Of a DNA stretch of 64,000 nucleotides, positions 13,247 through 26,700 are shown piece by piece. The stretch lies in contig NC_071342.1 of assembly GCF_027744825.2 (NCBI RefSeq), positions 12,605,501-12,669,500 on the forward strand. Direction: 5' to 3'. The first letter of the stretch is position 1. Each line of letters begins with the position of its first letter. The stretch comes from Synchiropus splendidus (Eukaryota > Chordata > Actinopteri > Syngnathiformes > Callionymidae). Below the pieces are notes generated by a model. The model saw only the letters and a list, made by a program, of their open reading frames with translations, made no database searches and had not been told where the DNA came from. The position numbers and the translations under genes were made by a program.

Positions 13247-16200
13247 CATATAATGCTAAGGCGTAATTACACTTTTTAGATTTTTTTTTTTAGACTATGT
13301 TTATTATAATTGTTTGTTTGGTGCAGACAGAACAAACACAAAAATATATCTGTATGTCATCATTAGTGAAGATAAAAGCAAAGGATATCCCGGTTTTGCC
13401 TTTAAACGTCAAAGGAATATTACTTTTTAATTATTTAAAAAACAGAATTTAAGTTCTTTTCAAGACTCTGCTGTAATAAGTCACTTTTACTGAGCTACCA
13501 GGTCTGACTGGATTACAAAAACTGAGAATTGCCTTGGAGAGCCACCAACAAATGGTGCACAACACAAACAGAGTATCTGATGGTTTTGTACTGACCCTGC
13601 TTGTTTAGAGGACTTGCATCAGTCGATAGAGCTGCTGTGGGCCATCGGCGAGACAGCCAGAGACACACACTGAGCTGACATCTTTATTAAGTGTGAAGAC
13701 AAATTCCTCCACTGCGGGTATAAAAACAGCAGCCGCCTGGCTCACTATTACTTAGTTTGTTGTGTTATGTCCTGTGGACGCACACAGTTCCTGCAAATGG
13801 TAAGTGAAGTGGTTTTAGGCATCGATATGCTCTTAAAAGAGTTTGTTTTGTTTTTTCTTTCGCAACATTTTATGGAGTCGATGGAGCATAAAGTAGAAGC
13901 ACAGAGTAGCTAGAAACTCATGCCTCTGATGACTTGTACTGACTCGTGATAAAAGCTCATCCGTGCCAACAGTGTCATCGATTGATTTGTTTATGCACCA
14001 GCGCTAAGAACTAGCGAACCAGCTTCATTTGCTGCCTTCTTATTTGTTGCAGCACCTCTGCAGTCCTGACATATGTACTGCATTGTTTCAAATTGTTTCC
14101 AGTGAATCCGTGTGGACGGCAGCAGCAGCTCCATTTTTACGAAGCACTTTTTTTTAAACTGAAAATATTCGGATAGGAAAATGTGTGGCTCTATTGTGCA
14201 TGTAGCCGCTATATCAGCGTAAACAAATATGGCCTCCTTGGGACAATATAGACTGGCGAGGAAAGCAACGGCCAGATGCAGCAGAATCTATGAGAAAACC
14301 TCCTGCATTACACAGACGTGACCTGTTGCATTACAGTACGCTGGGAAATTGTTCCAGTTACCGTTCACAGTGGTGTCTTAAGGAAAGGAAACCAAAACCA
14401 AAAAAACACTCCTATCTTGCAGGAAAAATATCAATGCACTATAGACGTAAAGACGATGGAAGTTGTCCATCCATATGTTATTTTCCCATGATTCTTTGCA
14501 TGACTGACATGAACACACGTGACATCTCTAAGATAAGTATTTTCAGAAGGTTTATCCTCCAAATAAATGACTCCTAAATGCATCATTCTTTCACGATCTA
14601 ATAAATGCTATGGTGTCTTTCAGTGTGTTTAGATTAAGACACCTTTTCTAGACAGGAGTTCCGAGCCAATTTACACATGATCAACACCAGGAAAGCTGCT
14701 GAATCTATTCCACACCACGGTCTTCAACATCCGCTGTCTCCTGTGGGTTTCCATCTTCCTTATGTTGGCCACTCAAGGAGGATCACCCAGGAGCACTTCA
14801 TCGCCTCATGTTTTGAAAGGATCTGTCTCTCAGACGTCAAGGCATTTCTCATCAAACCGATCAGCATGCGACCAGGACGGCCTGGTGAGGTGCTATTTTG
14901 AGGTTCAAGCAGCACCTCCCCGTCAAAAGATTCAGAAGCTGAGCAACCTGGATGTTTGTCGACTCAGCAGCAGCTAAGAGAACGTCACCTATATTCTTTC
15001 CTGACACTCAAAACCAACAAGGCAAAGACAAATTCCTTCCCTTTCATTTGACTTAAGGACCTTTCAGAATGTCTCACAGGGAAAGAGCCCAGTGCACAGA
15101 CCACATTTCTTTGTTCACTTAGTGCTCAGTCGTGCAGCGAGTGACACCCGACCTCCTCCGGAAGCTCCATCGAAATGGCTGCAATTTCCACATGTTCAAA
15201 TCTTCACGCTGCACCGCGGTAAAAGCATAAACATTTGGGCGTGCCATGAAGGAAGAACTATAATTACAGCCCATCACAGCTCCTCCCTCTGGAATAGATA
15301 AGCAGAGTAAATATAGCTGCTGCCAGCTGCTCTGATAGGCAAGTCTCCCCTCAGCACATTCAGTTATCTCACTGGCTTGTAAACAGACCTTATCAACGTC
15401 AGTTAGGGCTGCAAATATTTAAACATGCTTAAATAGCTGCTTGTCTACTGCCATGAGAAAGTATTGGAGAGAAAGTTTTTGCATAATGACTCAACGTTTG
15501 CATCTTTTGAATATTAATGCACTAGTGATGAGGGGACTTTATTATTATGGAATATGTTTTAGAGCAACACTGTTGCTCAGTGTGCTGCAGGAGATACCAG
15601 GCTCAAGTATCTGTGAGCTACTTTAAACTGTGTTTATGTGTGTAAGAGCGGACGGTGAGAGATGATAACATTGTGCTTGAAATGCATATATTGTTTCAGT
15701 GCGAATTTGAATTAGAAACAGAAGAGTGTATTTAGAAATCATATACATTGTAGTAATATATCTGACTGCAATAGTGAAGAACACTATACTATATTTTCAC
15801 CCTGAAACTCTGCAAACAAGTTCTCATTTAAAATGAAGTGGAACCTGAGACCGCAGTACCTTCTCCAAAGTCATGTTGAAACTCTTCATCTCTGCCGTCC
15901 TCCTCTTCACATCCGGTGCCTCTGCTTGGTTTCTCTCTCTGTGGGCTGCGCACACCTTGATCAAAGCGGTGCAGTCATCTTTCAGCTTGCCTTGTCAAGT
16001 TCAATCTGTCTCCGTTGGTGGGAGTACCGCGATGCGGACTCCCTTTTATAGACACATAATACCCCTTGAATAGCTGGCAGATGGCGCTGGGCCTGCTGGG
16101 CACCGTGAACAATGCTCATGTTGCAGCTCGGAAAAATGCCATCATCATTTGTCCAGACTCAAAAAAAGAGGCATTTCATTTTGACGCTGAAGGCGCAGAC

Positions 16201-18000
16201 CTTGACAGCGTGAGACTTAAATTACATTCAATTGTTTTATTGATTGGCTTGTTGAATCATCGCTCCCAGACTGGTGTTTCATTTCTCTGACTGTGATGAA
16301 GTGAAATTCCTCTTGTTTTATTGAGTGTTGAGAGAAGCTCGGTGTGTGCAAAAACTGTCCACCTGATCTGCTCCATGCATATTTGTTTATCGATCATATT
16401 TTTTCAGTCACACCTGCGCTAGTCGGTTCAAACTTTTGGATTCCCTGAGGGAAAATTTACATGTGAGTTCAAACTTCAGCAACCTGTGGATCAGCCTGCT
16501 GTTTTGTTAAACCTGACATCTTCTCAGGTTGAAAGTACACTTCAGCACTCTATATTATATATTGCAGTTCTCAGAGGAAGAAACTTGAGCTTCAGCTGGT
16601 GTTCAGAGTCACTCAACTTAAAATTGGGCAAATGTTGTTATAATTATTGGCAGCAAATTGTACCGGAAAATAAATAAATTACAAAATCTGATTTAAATGC
16701 ATTCATTTTCCAAAACATTATTTATGGCAGCTCAGAGTTGATGGCAAGGCAAAACTATTTGGAACAGTATCATATAATGTCATGATAAGTACATGGAAAA
16801 TGGTTTATTGAGTATGACCACATTCAATTTCCAGGTTTTAAGATTCACATTCTGCATGTGAAGTACTGTACATGTTCATTTACAGAAATTGAGAATTGAG
16901 ATGCATTATATACTGTGGTTTTGTATGAATAAACATCCCCAAAAAAACAGTTTCATAATCTTTCTGCTTCACCTCGTCTGGCTTATTTGCACTTCTTAAA
17001 CCGCTGTGTGTGTTTGATGAACATCAGGAATCTACCTGTTGACTTCAGAAGATGTCACTTGGTGCGTGAACAAACCCTCATTTCTGCCTGAGAACCAGCA
17101 CACAAGAGTGAGTGTCCACCTTCATCATCATGACTTTGTCAGTGGACGCCTGGTCCCGAAAATATGGATATATAGATATGTAAAATAAATACATAAGAGG
17201 GATATGAATGTGGAAATCTAACTGGAATACATATAAACAGAAATTAATATAGCCACTTTCATATTACATGTTTATTATTTATGGCACTCCTAATATTCCA
17301 GATTTTTGTTTCCTCAACTCTACAGAAGTTAAATATAGAGAATTGTATCCGAGCCTGACGGGTGAAAACATACAGCTCAGGACAAACCTTTTTTTAATTC
17401 TATTTTTATTGTGCAACAGCGTTTGAGCTGCCTGATATAGCAGATGTCAAGGCAGCATTCAGCAGAGGCTGAGGGAGCATCATTTCTTTGCTTGTTTGCA
17501 GCCACCCTGACTTGGCTGGCCCTGTCTGCCAGTGAAAGCAGGCCTCAGAAGTGCTCACTAATCCTTAAGTACACTGCATACTTCATTCCTGTCACAGCTG
17601 CTCTTGTCTATTTCCACTCCCACAGAGTCTCTCGCCTCTCTGTCTGTGTCAGCGCCACAATCGCATCTCCACAGAGCACGCTCTGCCACCTGTTTGATCT
17701 GCGGTTGTCCACCACCAACATGTAAACGCCTTGTCCCAGCGCTTCATTAGTCTAATCTTCCACATTTTCTTCATCCAAACTATGCAAAAAAAATCATTTC
17801 TGCCACTAAAATAATTTCAAGCTGCAACAATTTAAGGCAAATGAGACGCATCAATTTACCATGTCGATCAATGGCTTAAAAGGAGCTTTGATGTGGGATT
17901 GGAGGGAGCATGATTTATTTATCAGAACGCCTGCATTAAGTCATTATTGTAAAAAGCTCTGTTGATGTCCTGCAGCGCAGCATGAAAATTTGCATCAGGA

Positions 18001-18052
18001 CAGTCTTTAACAGTCTTTAAATTTCTCCTTTGTGAGATCAATAAAGTATATC
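18001..18052 (+). repeat. Short non-LTR retroelement 3' tail
   Basis: The sequence TTCTCCTTTGTGAGATCAATAAAGTAT resembles the tail at 3776-3920. It follows a short direct repeat, CAGTCTTTAA, present twice at its left edge. Only the tail is preserved. Confidence 0.35.
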
Positions 18053-18708
18053 TTAATTACAGGTGAAAAAAATATGAGTCACAGCTGTCAATGTTATTTT
18101 AAGCAGCAAATATTGATCAAATCAATATACCTTTAAACAAACGTCTTTACTTTGTCGCCCATTGTGGCGTGTGAGAAAACATTCACACCATCTCACCAGT
18201 GCAGTCGTTCCCAAAGCCCCAGGTTTATTACTGCTTCTCAAATCTTTTCTCATCCTCAGTTCCAGTTGCACACACAGTAGCACGTCTTTCTCAAGACAAA
18301 CAAATGTCATACAATTCCCACCGTGCAATCGTGACTGAAGTCTAAATTTAGTCTCACACTCTGGAATCAGCAGTGACAACTTTTGTGGTGTAAAGACACC
18401 CAGCACCGACATATACTGTACACACCGTGTTACTCATGTAGGGAGCGACGCCTCCTGAGAGTCGGTCAACTTAAAGCCTATATATGCTCAGCGTTACATA
18501 CGGATCTGGATACAGGCGGAGACTTCAGTCCGTGCTCCGCGTTATTTCCTGCGTTTACATTTCCACAAAGCTTACGGATGCGGACCAAACAGAGCAGTAC
18601 CACCGGAAACTGTGGGGGGCACTGTTGCTGTCACTACCCGATATGAAGACATGAAGAAGACATAATAATGGCGGAAATTCACCGCCGCCTACAACGCTGC
18701 CTTTGTAT

Positions 18709-19050
18709 CTGTCACTGCCTGATGTGGTCCCCTGCCTGATGCGGTCTGCCAGAAATTCCGGGACTGGAACCAGAAATTGCGCATGTTTTACCAACTGACG
18801 TTTACTGGTAAGCGCATGCGTCCATGGTTATATCGCGGACAGACGATGAAATTTTTACTTCTACAGTCTAGATTAAGAAAACATTAAAAAACACACAAAT
18901 ATAAAAATATAAAATATTAAAAAATACACGCGATATAACCAATAAACACAATTCCTAGACCTTGCGCCTGCGTGTTTCTAACATCCGGTTCCAGTCCCAG
19001 AACTTCCGGCGGACCGCATCAGGCAGGCGGACCACATCAGGCAGTGACAG
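18709..19050. mobile_element. Foldback or MITE-like element with ~65-bp inverted ends
   Basis: The left end CTGTCACTGCCTGATGTGGT is repeated inverted at the right end. Similarity continues for roughly 65 bases through GGGACTGGAACC with several mismatches. Both ends carry a doubled CCTGATG(T/C)GGT motif. The flanks on both sides read TAT, a possible 3-base target duplication. An inner pair of GGTTATATCGCG motifs is also inverted. No transposase is encoded. Superfamily uncertain. Confidence 0.65.
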
Positions 19051-20679
19051 TATCCTCTGCAAGAGGTATTATCAGAACTTCTTCTTCAGAAGTCATGTTT
19101 GTTTTGAAGTTTTGAGTTGACTGGGGGTGGCTCCCTCTGGTGGAAATATTGGGCAACAGCAATGCCAGTGTAAAAACGCATGGAAGCGTGCAACCAGTGA
19201 CAGTAACATCTGTCATGATTGGCTTTTATTTTGGTTTCTGTATTCCCTGTTTTGTGTTTTCTCTCTTCATTCCTGTTTAATGGCACCCGGCTGGAGAGCT
19301 TAAAGACACCTGGACTCCAGCAACGTGTGCCAGGTCGACTTCATTTGTCCCACTGGTAAGTCGCTCGGTTCACTTGCTCTCGTGTATTTGTCTATTCATT
19401 CAATTATCTTTTGTTCACCTTTTGTAAACCCTGGTGCTCGGAGTTTTCTATTTTGCCTTTCCTTTGCCTCTCTGCTCCGTGTGGCTTACTGTTTTGTTTT
19501 GTTTTTTTCTTTGCTCGTGCGTTCCTTTTGACGACCTCGATACGCTCTGGGTTTGTTTTTCTGTTTACTTCTTCCGGTTCGGTGACGCCTTCACATCACC
19601 GTTCATCACACTTCCTCTCCCGCAGCAGTTATTAACGTCCAACAATGCTGAGGCATTGAAAACATTTGATTCCGTTGATGTCTACATGCAAGACGAACAG
19701 CTGACTTCTATGGGGGGAATGAGAAAGTGTTCACTGTGGATAAGGTATGAGGATACAGAAGTCACGAGACAGCAGAATGAATGTTGGCATATTTTAATTT
19801 TTTACACGTCTTAATAGCACTAAGGTCTTCTTTAGTGAAAACCTTAGTGCTTTTAGCACAACAAGACACTAAAGTAGTGTGTTTAGTTACACTAAACTTG
19901 TCACTAAACACAACTTAAGATACAAGCAGAATGGTCAGGTAACGTCTCGACCTGTGGAAATAAAAATGGCCAACGGGAATTAATAATAGAATGTTTCCCT
20001 TCCAAAGTACCGAGGCCACCACAGCTGACATATTTATTTGGTAGTCTGTCTCAGATTCAAGAAAAAAAAAATTCAGAAACTTGACGCTGATGATTTTTGA
20101 CGGTTTTGTCTTCCTCTGTCTCCCTGCAGGCGTGTGTAGCCGCCGCAGGACACTTTCCCATCCCAAGGCATTCTCTGCTTGCCACAAGCCCTTTGCAGCC
20201 TTGACTCTGCCAATCTCCGGGAGGGAGCATTAGTTCTGACAGTATCATTTCTCAATGGAGGCCAGCAGGGGGGCGAGATGATGTCATAGGGTGCTTCTGA
20301 ACTCCTGGAGGGAATCTGTGCTTTTCAAACCTGCTACTCACATTACAGGATATGTGATCACACCGCTGAATTCCTGTCAAGTTTATCAAACCAGTATTCC
20401 CTGTTGACTCTCACTCAGAACCTGTTTACTGTCTCTTTAATGTACCAATAAATGCAAGGTCTGCTACAAATGTGAGTGGCCTACATTAAAAACATATTCT
20501 GATGTGCCCAACTAAACTTGTTCTCAACTTGTCACATAAAAAAAACTTTAAAATTCTAAAGGAAAAGCTGCCACAAACTAGACTCCCAAGCATATACCCA
20601 GTGTGGATTTTTTGCAACAGTCTGTTTTATTTGGAGTGAATTTTACTTTCCAAGAGAAAGGAGTATAATGGTCCTAGAT

Positions 20680-21001
20680 CAGTGGTTCTTAACCTTGTTG
20701 GAGGCACCGAACCCCACCAGTTTCATATGCTTATTCACCGAACCCTTCTTTAGTAAAAAATAAAATATGATTTTTTTACTGGTGCACGAAATGAATTGTG
20801 CGTTAATATCACCTTGTTCAAATAACAAAACCAACACAGCGGACTGGTAGGAAATCTCAGAGCAGGACGCTTTCAATGACTGTGCCCACTAACTGCAGAC
20901 TAGACTGAGGGGTGGACCTCTGCAGCGGAGGCTCCACCGAACCCCTGAGACCGACTCACCGAACCCCTAGGGTTCGATCGAACCCAGGTTAAGAACCACT
21001 G
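20680..21001. mobile_element. Intact non-autonomous hAT-type transposon (322 bp)
   Basis: Terminal inverted repeats of 16 bases, CAGTGGTTCTTAACCT, bound the element. An exact 8-base target-site duplication, TCCTAGAT, lies at 20672-20679 and 21002-21009. An 8-base duplication with CAGTGGTTCT-type ends is diagnostic of the hAT superfamily. The interior has no transposase and is rich in repeated CACCGAACCCC motifs. Confidence 0.9.
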
Positions 21002-21969
21002 TCCTAGATATTTGCACACCAATTGCTGTGGCATCTTCAGTCATGAGTGTGAGAAAGAATAAGACTCAAAGAATGACATCCCAGGATCAAGTCCCCAAAA
21101 TGGGTTTCCCCCACTTTTCCAAGTTTCCACAGATGGCGTACCAACGCGAAATGGATGTGTCATGGTCACGCAGAGACCTGCTCCTCAAGGCATGACTCTG
21201 TCTTTCGTGCAAGAGTAGCACAATGCTTGGTGCACTATGGGAATTTAAAGGGAACAACTGGTTATTTGACCACTTTCTGCATTGTCGATGGCGCCAAGTA
21301 TCCAATTCCTGCCTGAACGATGGGCTTCACTCGAGTGTGGTGCGGTGGACAAGCGGTGCAAGGGGAAAAATAGAAGCACCTCATGGTTTTCTGCTGCTGG
21401 GGCATAGCTGAACAGCAGTGTGGAAACACTCATTGACCAGAATTGAAGCGGCTCACTCATGGCTCTTCAGTTTCACGGTGTAAATGGGTGGAGGCGAGTC
21501 CCTGCTTCTTCAGACAGAGAGAAGCAAGTTGAAGCGGCTATTGCATTGAAGTGGATGGCCACCCTGCGTTGCTGGCTCATCCAGCTGGGGTGAGGCTTTG
21601 GGCATGTCGGGCAGAACTTTCACCGAAAGGTTGTGTGTGTGCCTTTTTTCTTTGATAGATAGCCTCATGGTTTCAGTACCTCATCACTTTACTAGGGTGA
21701 AACAATTGCATTTTTCAACACATTTTCCCTTCTGGCCCTGACAGTCTGGTCATTTACCAAACTCTTCACAGAGATTGAGCAGGTTTTCTCTGGCAGCAGA
21801 AAAGCAGTGCACTTCTCTGCATGAGGAATAGCAATTTGTCACACCTCATCTCTAGTAAGGCGACTTAGAAATAGAAATTCAAAATCTGAATAATTTGGGG
21901 GGAATACTTTATTGAAATCCATTACACTGAGGATGCACAGGGTGTGGAATAACACACAGCAGGTATTGA

Positions 21970-22347
21970 CTACAGTCTAGAGAAGTCACGTCGGAGCCCA
22001 CCTTCAGTTTGCAATACAGCAGGTTTGATTGGAGCTTGCAGGGTGGCCGTGCGCCGTCGGAAAGCAGAGTTCAGTCTGAATGCAAGCTCCCCGCTGTTGC
22101 TCCGGTGCTTCCATACAGACGGTATTGACACCATTAAATATTCATCTGAGAGGTGTTCAGTCAAGTTAGCCAGCGTTCGATGCTTAATTGACTGGGCTAA
22201 GTGTTCCGTCTGCCGCTGCCATTTGTAGACTCCTTTGCTTGGCTCTAAAATGAAACATGAAGTGTGAGGTTCTCCGGTTGCTATGTCAGCATCATCAGTA
22301 GGAACACAAGAGAGAGCACGGGTGATGCGAACGCTGTTGTCCGCCAT
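21970..22347 (-). CDS. Unassigned 125-codon ORF with ATG start
   Basis: A true ATG in the context GAAGATGGCGGAC opens 125 codons beginning MADNSVRITRALSCVPTDDA and ending in TAG. The start overlaps an AAGATGGCGG motif, the YY1-type site often found at transcription starts, and the upstream 150 bases are relatively GC-rich. No domain, signal peptide or membrane segment is seen, and the protein is not recognised. It could be a first exon, a small gene, a repeat remnant or chance. It lies downstream of the PDZ exons on the same strand, but its frame does not join theirs in an obvious way. Confidence 0.25.
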   Translation of the reverse strand: MADNSVRITRALSCVPTDDADIATGEPHTSCFILEPSKGVYKWQRQTEHLAQSIKHRTLANLTEHLSDEYLMVSIPSVWKHRSNSGELAFRLNSAFRRRTATLQAPIKPAVLQTEGGLRRDFSRL

Positions 22348-23769
22348 CTTCAGGGCGGATAGAAAGCACTGTCGAAGCTGTCCGGCTGCGTCGGGCGGTC
22401 AGGAACATTTCGGTCCTGTTGCAGCTCTCTGCTTTGTATTTGGGTCAAGAGCTCTCCATCATCATCGGAGGTGGAAGGATGGGTGAGGATAATCCGCGGG
22501 ATCTGCCGGGAAATTGCCACAAACATGCAGTCAAATTACACGTATCTGCTCTGACGCGTGTTGTTTCACTTTGATGTTGGAGTCAGAAACCTTCGGCGCC
22601 TGTGAAAAAAGCCACTTTAAAAGTGAAGGCTACTGCTTTGACTCACACATCAGTCAAGATTTGGAGCATTTCAACTCAATTTCATCAGATGTAAAAGTCT
22701 GCTTGGAGTCATGTTTGATAGTTCTTTGAATTAAATGTGGAAATTTGAAGGAAAGTTTGTTTTCCTCATTGACATTCGAGGTTATGTTTTCTTCTTTGGT
22801 TTTTCGGCAAACAGAACAAGACTTTTTCAAATTACATTTAATAAAGTTCAATGAGAGTTTCTTTGGGATTTGACTCATCCTCTCCTGCTTTCATGCGCCA
22901 GTCAGAGCATAAATAAAGGCCGCCATTAAAGAAAGCACTCCGAAAGACATGCTGCTAATTGTTCGTGTTGTTTTGCATTTAGTCAGTTTCCTGAAAGGCT
23001 GAATCACTTGTTTCTTTAAGGAAATACAAGAGTGTCAAAATCAAGAAATAAATGTTGTAGTCAATATGAACATGAACTGTTTAATAGTATATTGACAGCC
23101 CTAGTTCTTACTATTACTCCAATAATTTAAATTATACTCACATAGTCCCTTTTTTATTTTTACTTATATTTGCTTGCGGCTTTTGTCGTAACATTCACTT
23201 CAAATGTTTCTGTCAACACTATGTCTTTGAATGTTATATTTTGTCCGAGTCAATGATTCAAACACTTTATTTTTCTTTTCTCCTCAGTGGCAAAACGAAC
23301 CCCGGACACCTGCATCAAATGGTTCTGCCACAAATTCTACTGAGTTCACACTTCACACAGGAGGTAGGCGCCAGCTTGTAAATACACCATGCCTGAAGAG
23401 CAGTAGCCGGGGGTTTCAGATAGAAGGAATGAGATGCGAGCAAGAAAAACGAAGGAGTAACTCAGGTAGTCTTTTTTTTTTCCTTTCACTGTACATGGTA
23501 TTGAGAAGGCTTACATTAGGGGGAGCGACGGAAGGAGCAGACCATTGTCATGTCTAGAATTCCTGGGTGGAAGCAAAATTATCTGGAAGATTTGAGCTCG
23601 CCACAGTCAGAAATGCAAGGCCACAGTCAGGGAAAAGATGTGGGAGGCTGAAGGAAATACTGGGAAGGCATTACAATGGATCACCTCCAGAGAAATGTCT
23701 GGCATCCAATGGTGTTCATGGGGCCAAAATCCAGCGTACTTTGTTGAACAGGTGAAAAAAAGGACTCAC

Positions 23770-26700
23770 TGTCATTGAGTGTTTCTCCTCTTCTTGCGAG
23801 TCGTTGCTTGTCATGGCTTCTGTAGGACTGAACATCCAATTCATTGTTCTCTGCAGCTCAGACTGAAACACAAAATCAGATTTTAAAAAGAGAACGTTGC
23901 ACTCCGAATGAAGGAAAAGCACGTACAATGCCATTGCCGTTGCAGACGACTGCGACAATATCCTGCGTGGCGCAGCGCTCTGAGCTCTTCATCTGCCAGC
24001 TCTGGGCTCCGCACTCCTGAGCGGAGCACCACTGGGTACCGGGCGCCTCCTGAGGGTATTGGGGTCTGTTCACCATGCTGGGGTGCACGTTGTCCCTGAG
24101 CACTCGCATGCTGATGCAGCTCCCCGCGTTTCTTAATGCACTGACAGCCTCCAAATGAGTGGCCCCCTGCATGTTGAGGCTGTTGACCTGTGGGGTTAGT
24201 TATACTTTTATGAGGGGAGAGATACCAGCCTCCAGACAGGATCAAGAGAGCCGACACACACACCACCGACATATTCAATCTGACAGGTGACACACGAGGA
24301 TTTGTGCAAGAACCACTGAAGTGAATGGATTATAGGTTGTTTTTCTTCTGACACATTGTCAGGGTTATGTTGTGTCTGCCAGGTGTGCTGGTGCTCTAAT
24401 GACCTCTACTGGTTGGAAAAGAACATCTGCATCTGGAAGTTGGCAGCGCGAGTGTGTGAGAGCAGATATTGATGTCAAAAATGAAACGAAAATATCAAAT
24501 GAAATATCAAAATTAGTTATGATAGTTTTCTTTATGGTGATTCTTCTAACTGACAGTGTTTATTTTCTTCAAAGGTCAGTATTATGTAAGTAAAATCCTT
24601 TTTTTTTTTCCTTTAAATTTTTAGCAACTTGTTGATATTAAAACGAGATTTATTTGTGCTGTATCAAGCAACTAAAATACGTCTTGCCTTTTTAGGTATT
24701 TTAAACAGTTCAACAAGAGTATTTTTGGTCAGTGACATTAAATACTTATACTTTATTATTTTTGTCTTGAAAAAAAAATGCCTTATGCCTTATGACCTCG
24801 AGCGGCCACCGTAGTTGAGTGAGCCGCCATTGGAGATGTCAACAAAGTTCATAGCAGCGCACGAGATGAATGTACTGTATACTGAGAACGGTAAAATATA
24901 AAGCTATGTAATCCATCTGCAAGCACTATAAGTCTCCCCAATGATAAAATAATTCAATAAAATTTAATAATTGGAAAAAGAAAGTGGCTTCCACAACACT
25001 GCTAATAGTGTCTTAATATTATCTTGTATTATGGAGTATATCTTTATTTTATATGAATTTATTGTGTTTTAATTTTAATAAATATAGCTTAACTTTTTGA
25101 ATGTCAAGTATATGGTCCATCTCTCTCTCACTTGGAAGGTGCTGAATGTAGTGGCAATTTAATTTGGATTTAATCTATAGCAATAAATCGACCTTTGAGA
25201 GACAACCTTGTTGTTGTTGTTGATTTACCTGTGCTCTATGGTTGATATAATATTGCATTCATTCTGAGAACTAGCCTTAATAATGGAAGTGGCTTTATTG
25301 ACTTGATTGTATACTGTGTTTTACAGTTTGTGCAAAATATGCTCCTTGTCAACCTGAGTCATTTTGGTGAATATTATTCCCTATTTAAACATTTTTTTTT
25401 CTATTTGGGTGTGGATGCCCTTCATATTTTCGTCGACGACTTGAAGAACTTTTTAATTGGTGTGACCCCCTCATTATGTTGGAGATGGAGGGCGTCTCCA
25501 TCATTACACCCGTGCTGGTCAGAAGTCAAGAGTGTGACCTTTACTCCATCTTCACAGGAGTTCAGCCGTCAGTAATTGTCCTGCCTACCTCCAGAAGTCT
25601 GTCTCCCACATGGACCCCAGCCTTCTCCGAGGGTCCACCCTTTGTTACTCTGGAGATGAAAATACCCTGCGAGGACAAATGACAGCTGCTGTCAACACAG
25701 TTCTGAAGACAACGAGGGCACCTCGTGCGTCTCAGCACCTCATCGTGATCCTTGTACGGCAGAGAGCCTTTCCCTCCAGCGATGCTGATGCCCAAACTGC
25801 CTCTCTGACCAGACACTTTGATCTGCAACTAACAGTTCAAAAGCAGAGTTTCAGATACTGCAGCACCTGTAGCATCTTGCTGCAGCATTACAGCAGTAAA
25901 TAAAAATAACAATTTGCGCTACCCAATTCAGCTTTAACCTTTAGGTCATTTGTACTTCTATTTATGAGGCATTCACCAGACCTGTCTCCACCACGCCTGG
26001 TCCTCAGGGAGCTTGTAAGCTGTATCTTGTTTGTAAAACTTCTCCTCATGTCAGTGTCAAAATTAACTTATCCTGTCATTGCATATTGCACCGCCCAATA
26101 ATGATGAATAAATGTAACTTTTGTACCACCCTGCAACAGTATACTACATCTCAGTTTATAGTTAATAAATGAAAAAATGTCTACTATGTCTTATGGGGTG
26201 GTAATGTTTGGCTTATTTATATATTTTTATCTGGCGGGGGTGTTTAGTTGTAATTAGGATAAATTCAAAATGATCTTAAACCTCATTTTGTTTGTCGAAG
26301 AAGTGGCTCAACTTCCGAGTCTCAAGACCGTGACTTGGCGTCTCTGATGCCTCTTTATCTAACTGAAAGATGCACTATGATTCAAGGCCACTGTGGTTAC
26401 TTTAGAGACCTTCAAGCGCGGTCTCAAGTAAGTAAATATTTATGGTTTGCTGTAAAATAAAGTGAACCTGATAATATCGCATCATATGAATGTGGATATC
26501 AAGGCAGAAATAAAAGTGCTGGAAGGTGGGAAAGCAAGTTACTGTGAGAGGTAATAATATATAATAATAAAAATAATGAAAGAATACTAACAATAATAAT
26601 AATAGTATTTATTTTATAGTTGTGTTATTATTATTATAGAAAAATTAATCACTTAGTAAATAATGAAATAAAACTAAATCATTGAAAAAAACCCATAAAT

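Noticed and set aside
19411..19814. Overlapping plus-strand frames rich in Phe, Leu and Cys
   Set aside because: Product of a pyrimidine-rich, repeat-like stretch open in several frames at once; no membrane-protein family recognised.
23289..23366. Plus-strand exon-like stretch with acceptor TTTCTCCTCAG and donor GAG|GTAGGC
   Set aside because: The splice signals look good, but no neighbouring plus-strand exon or recognisable protein supports it.
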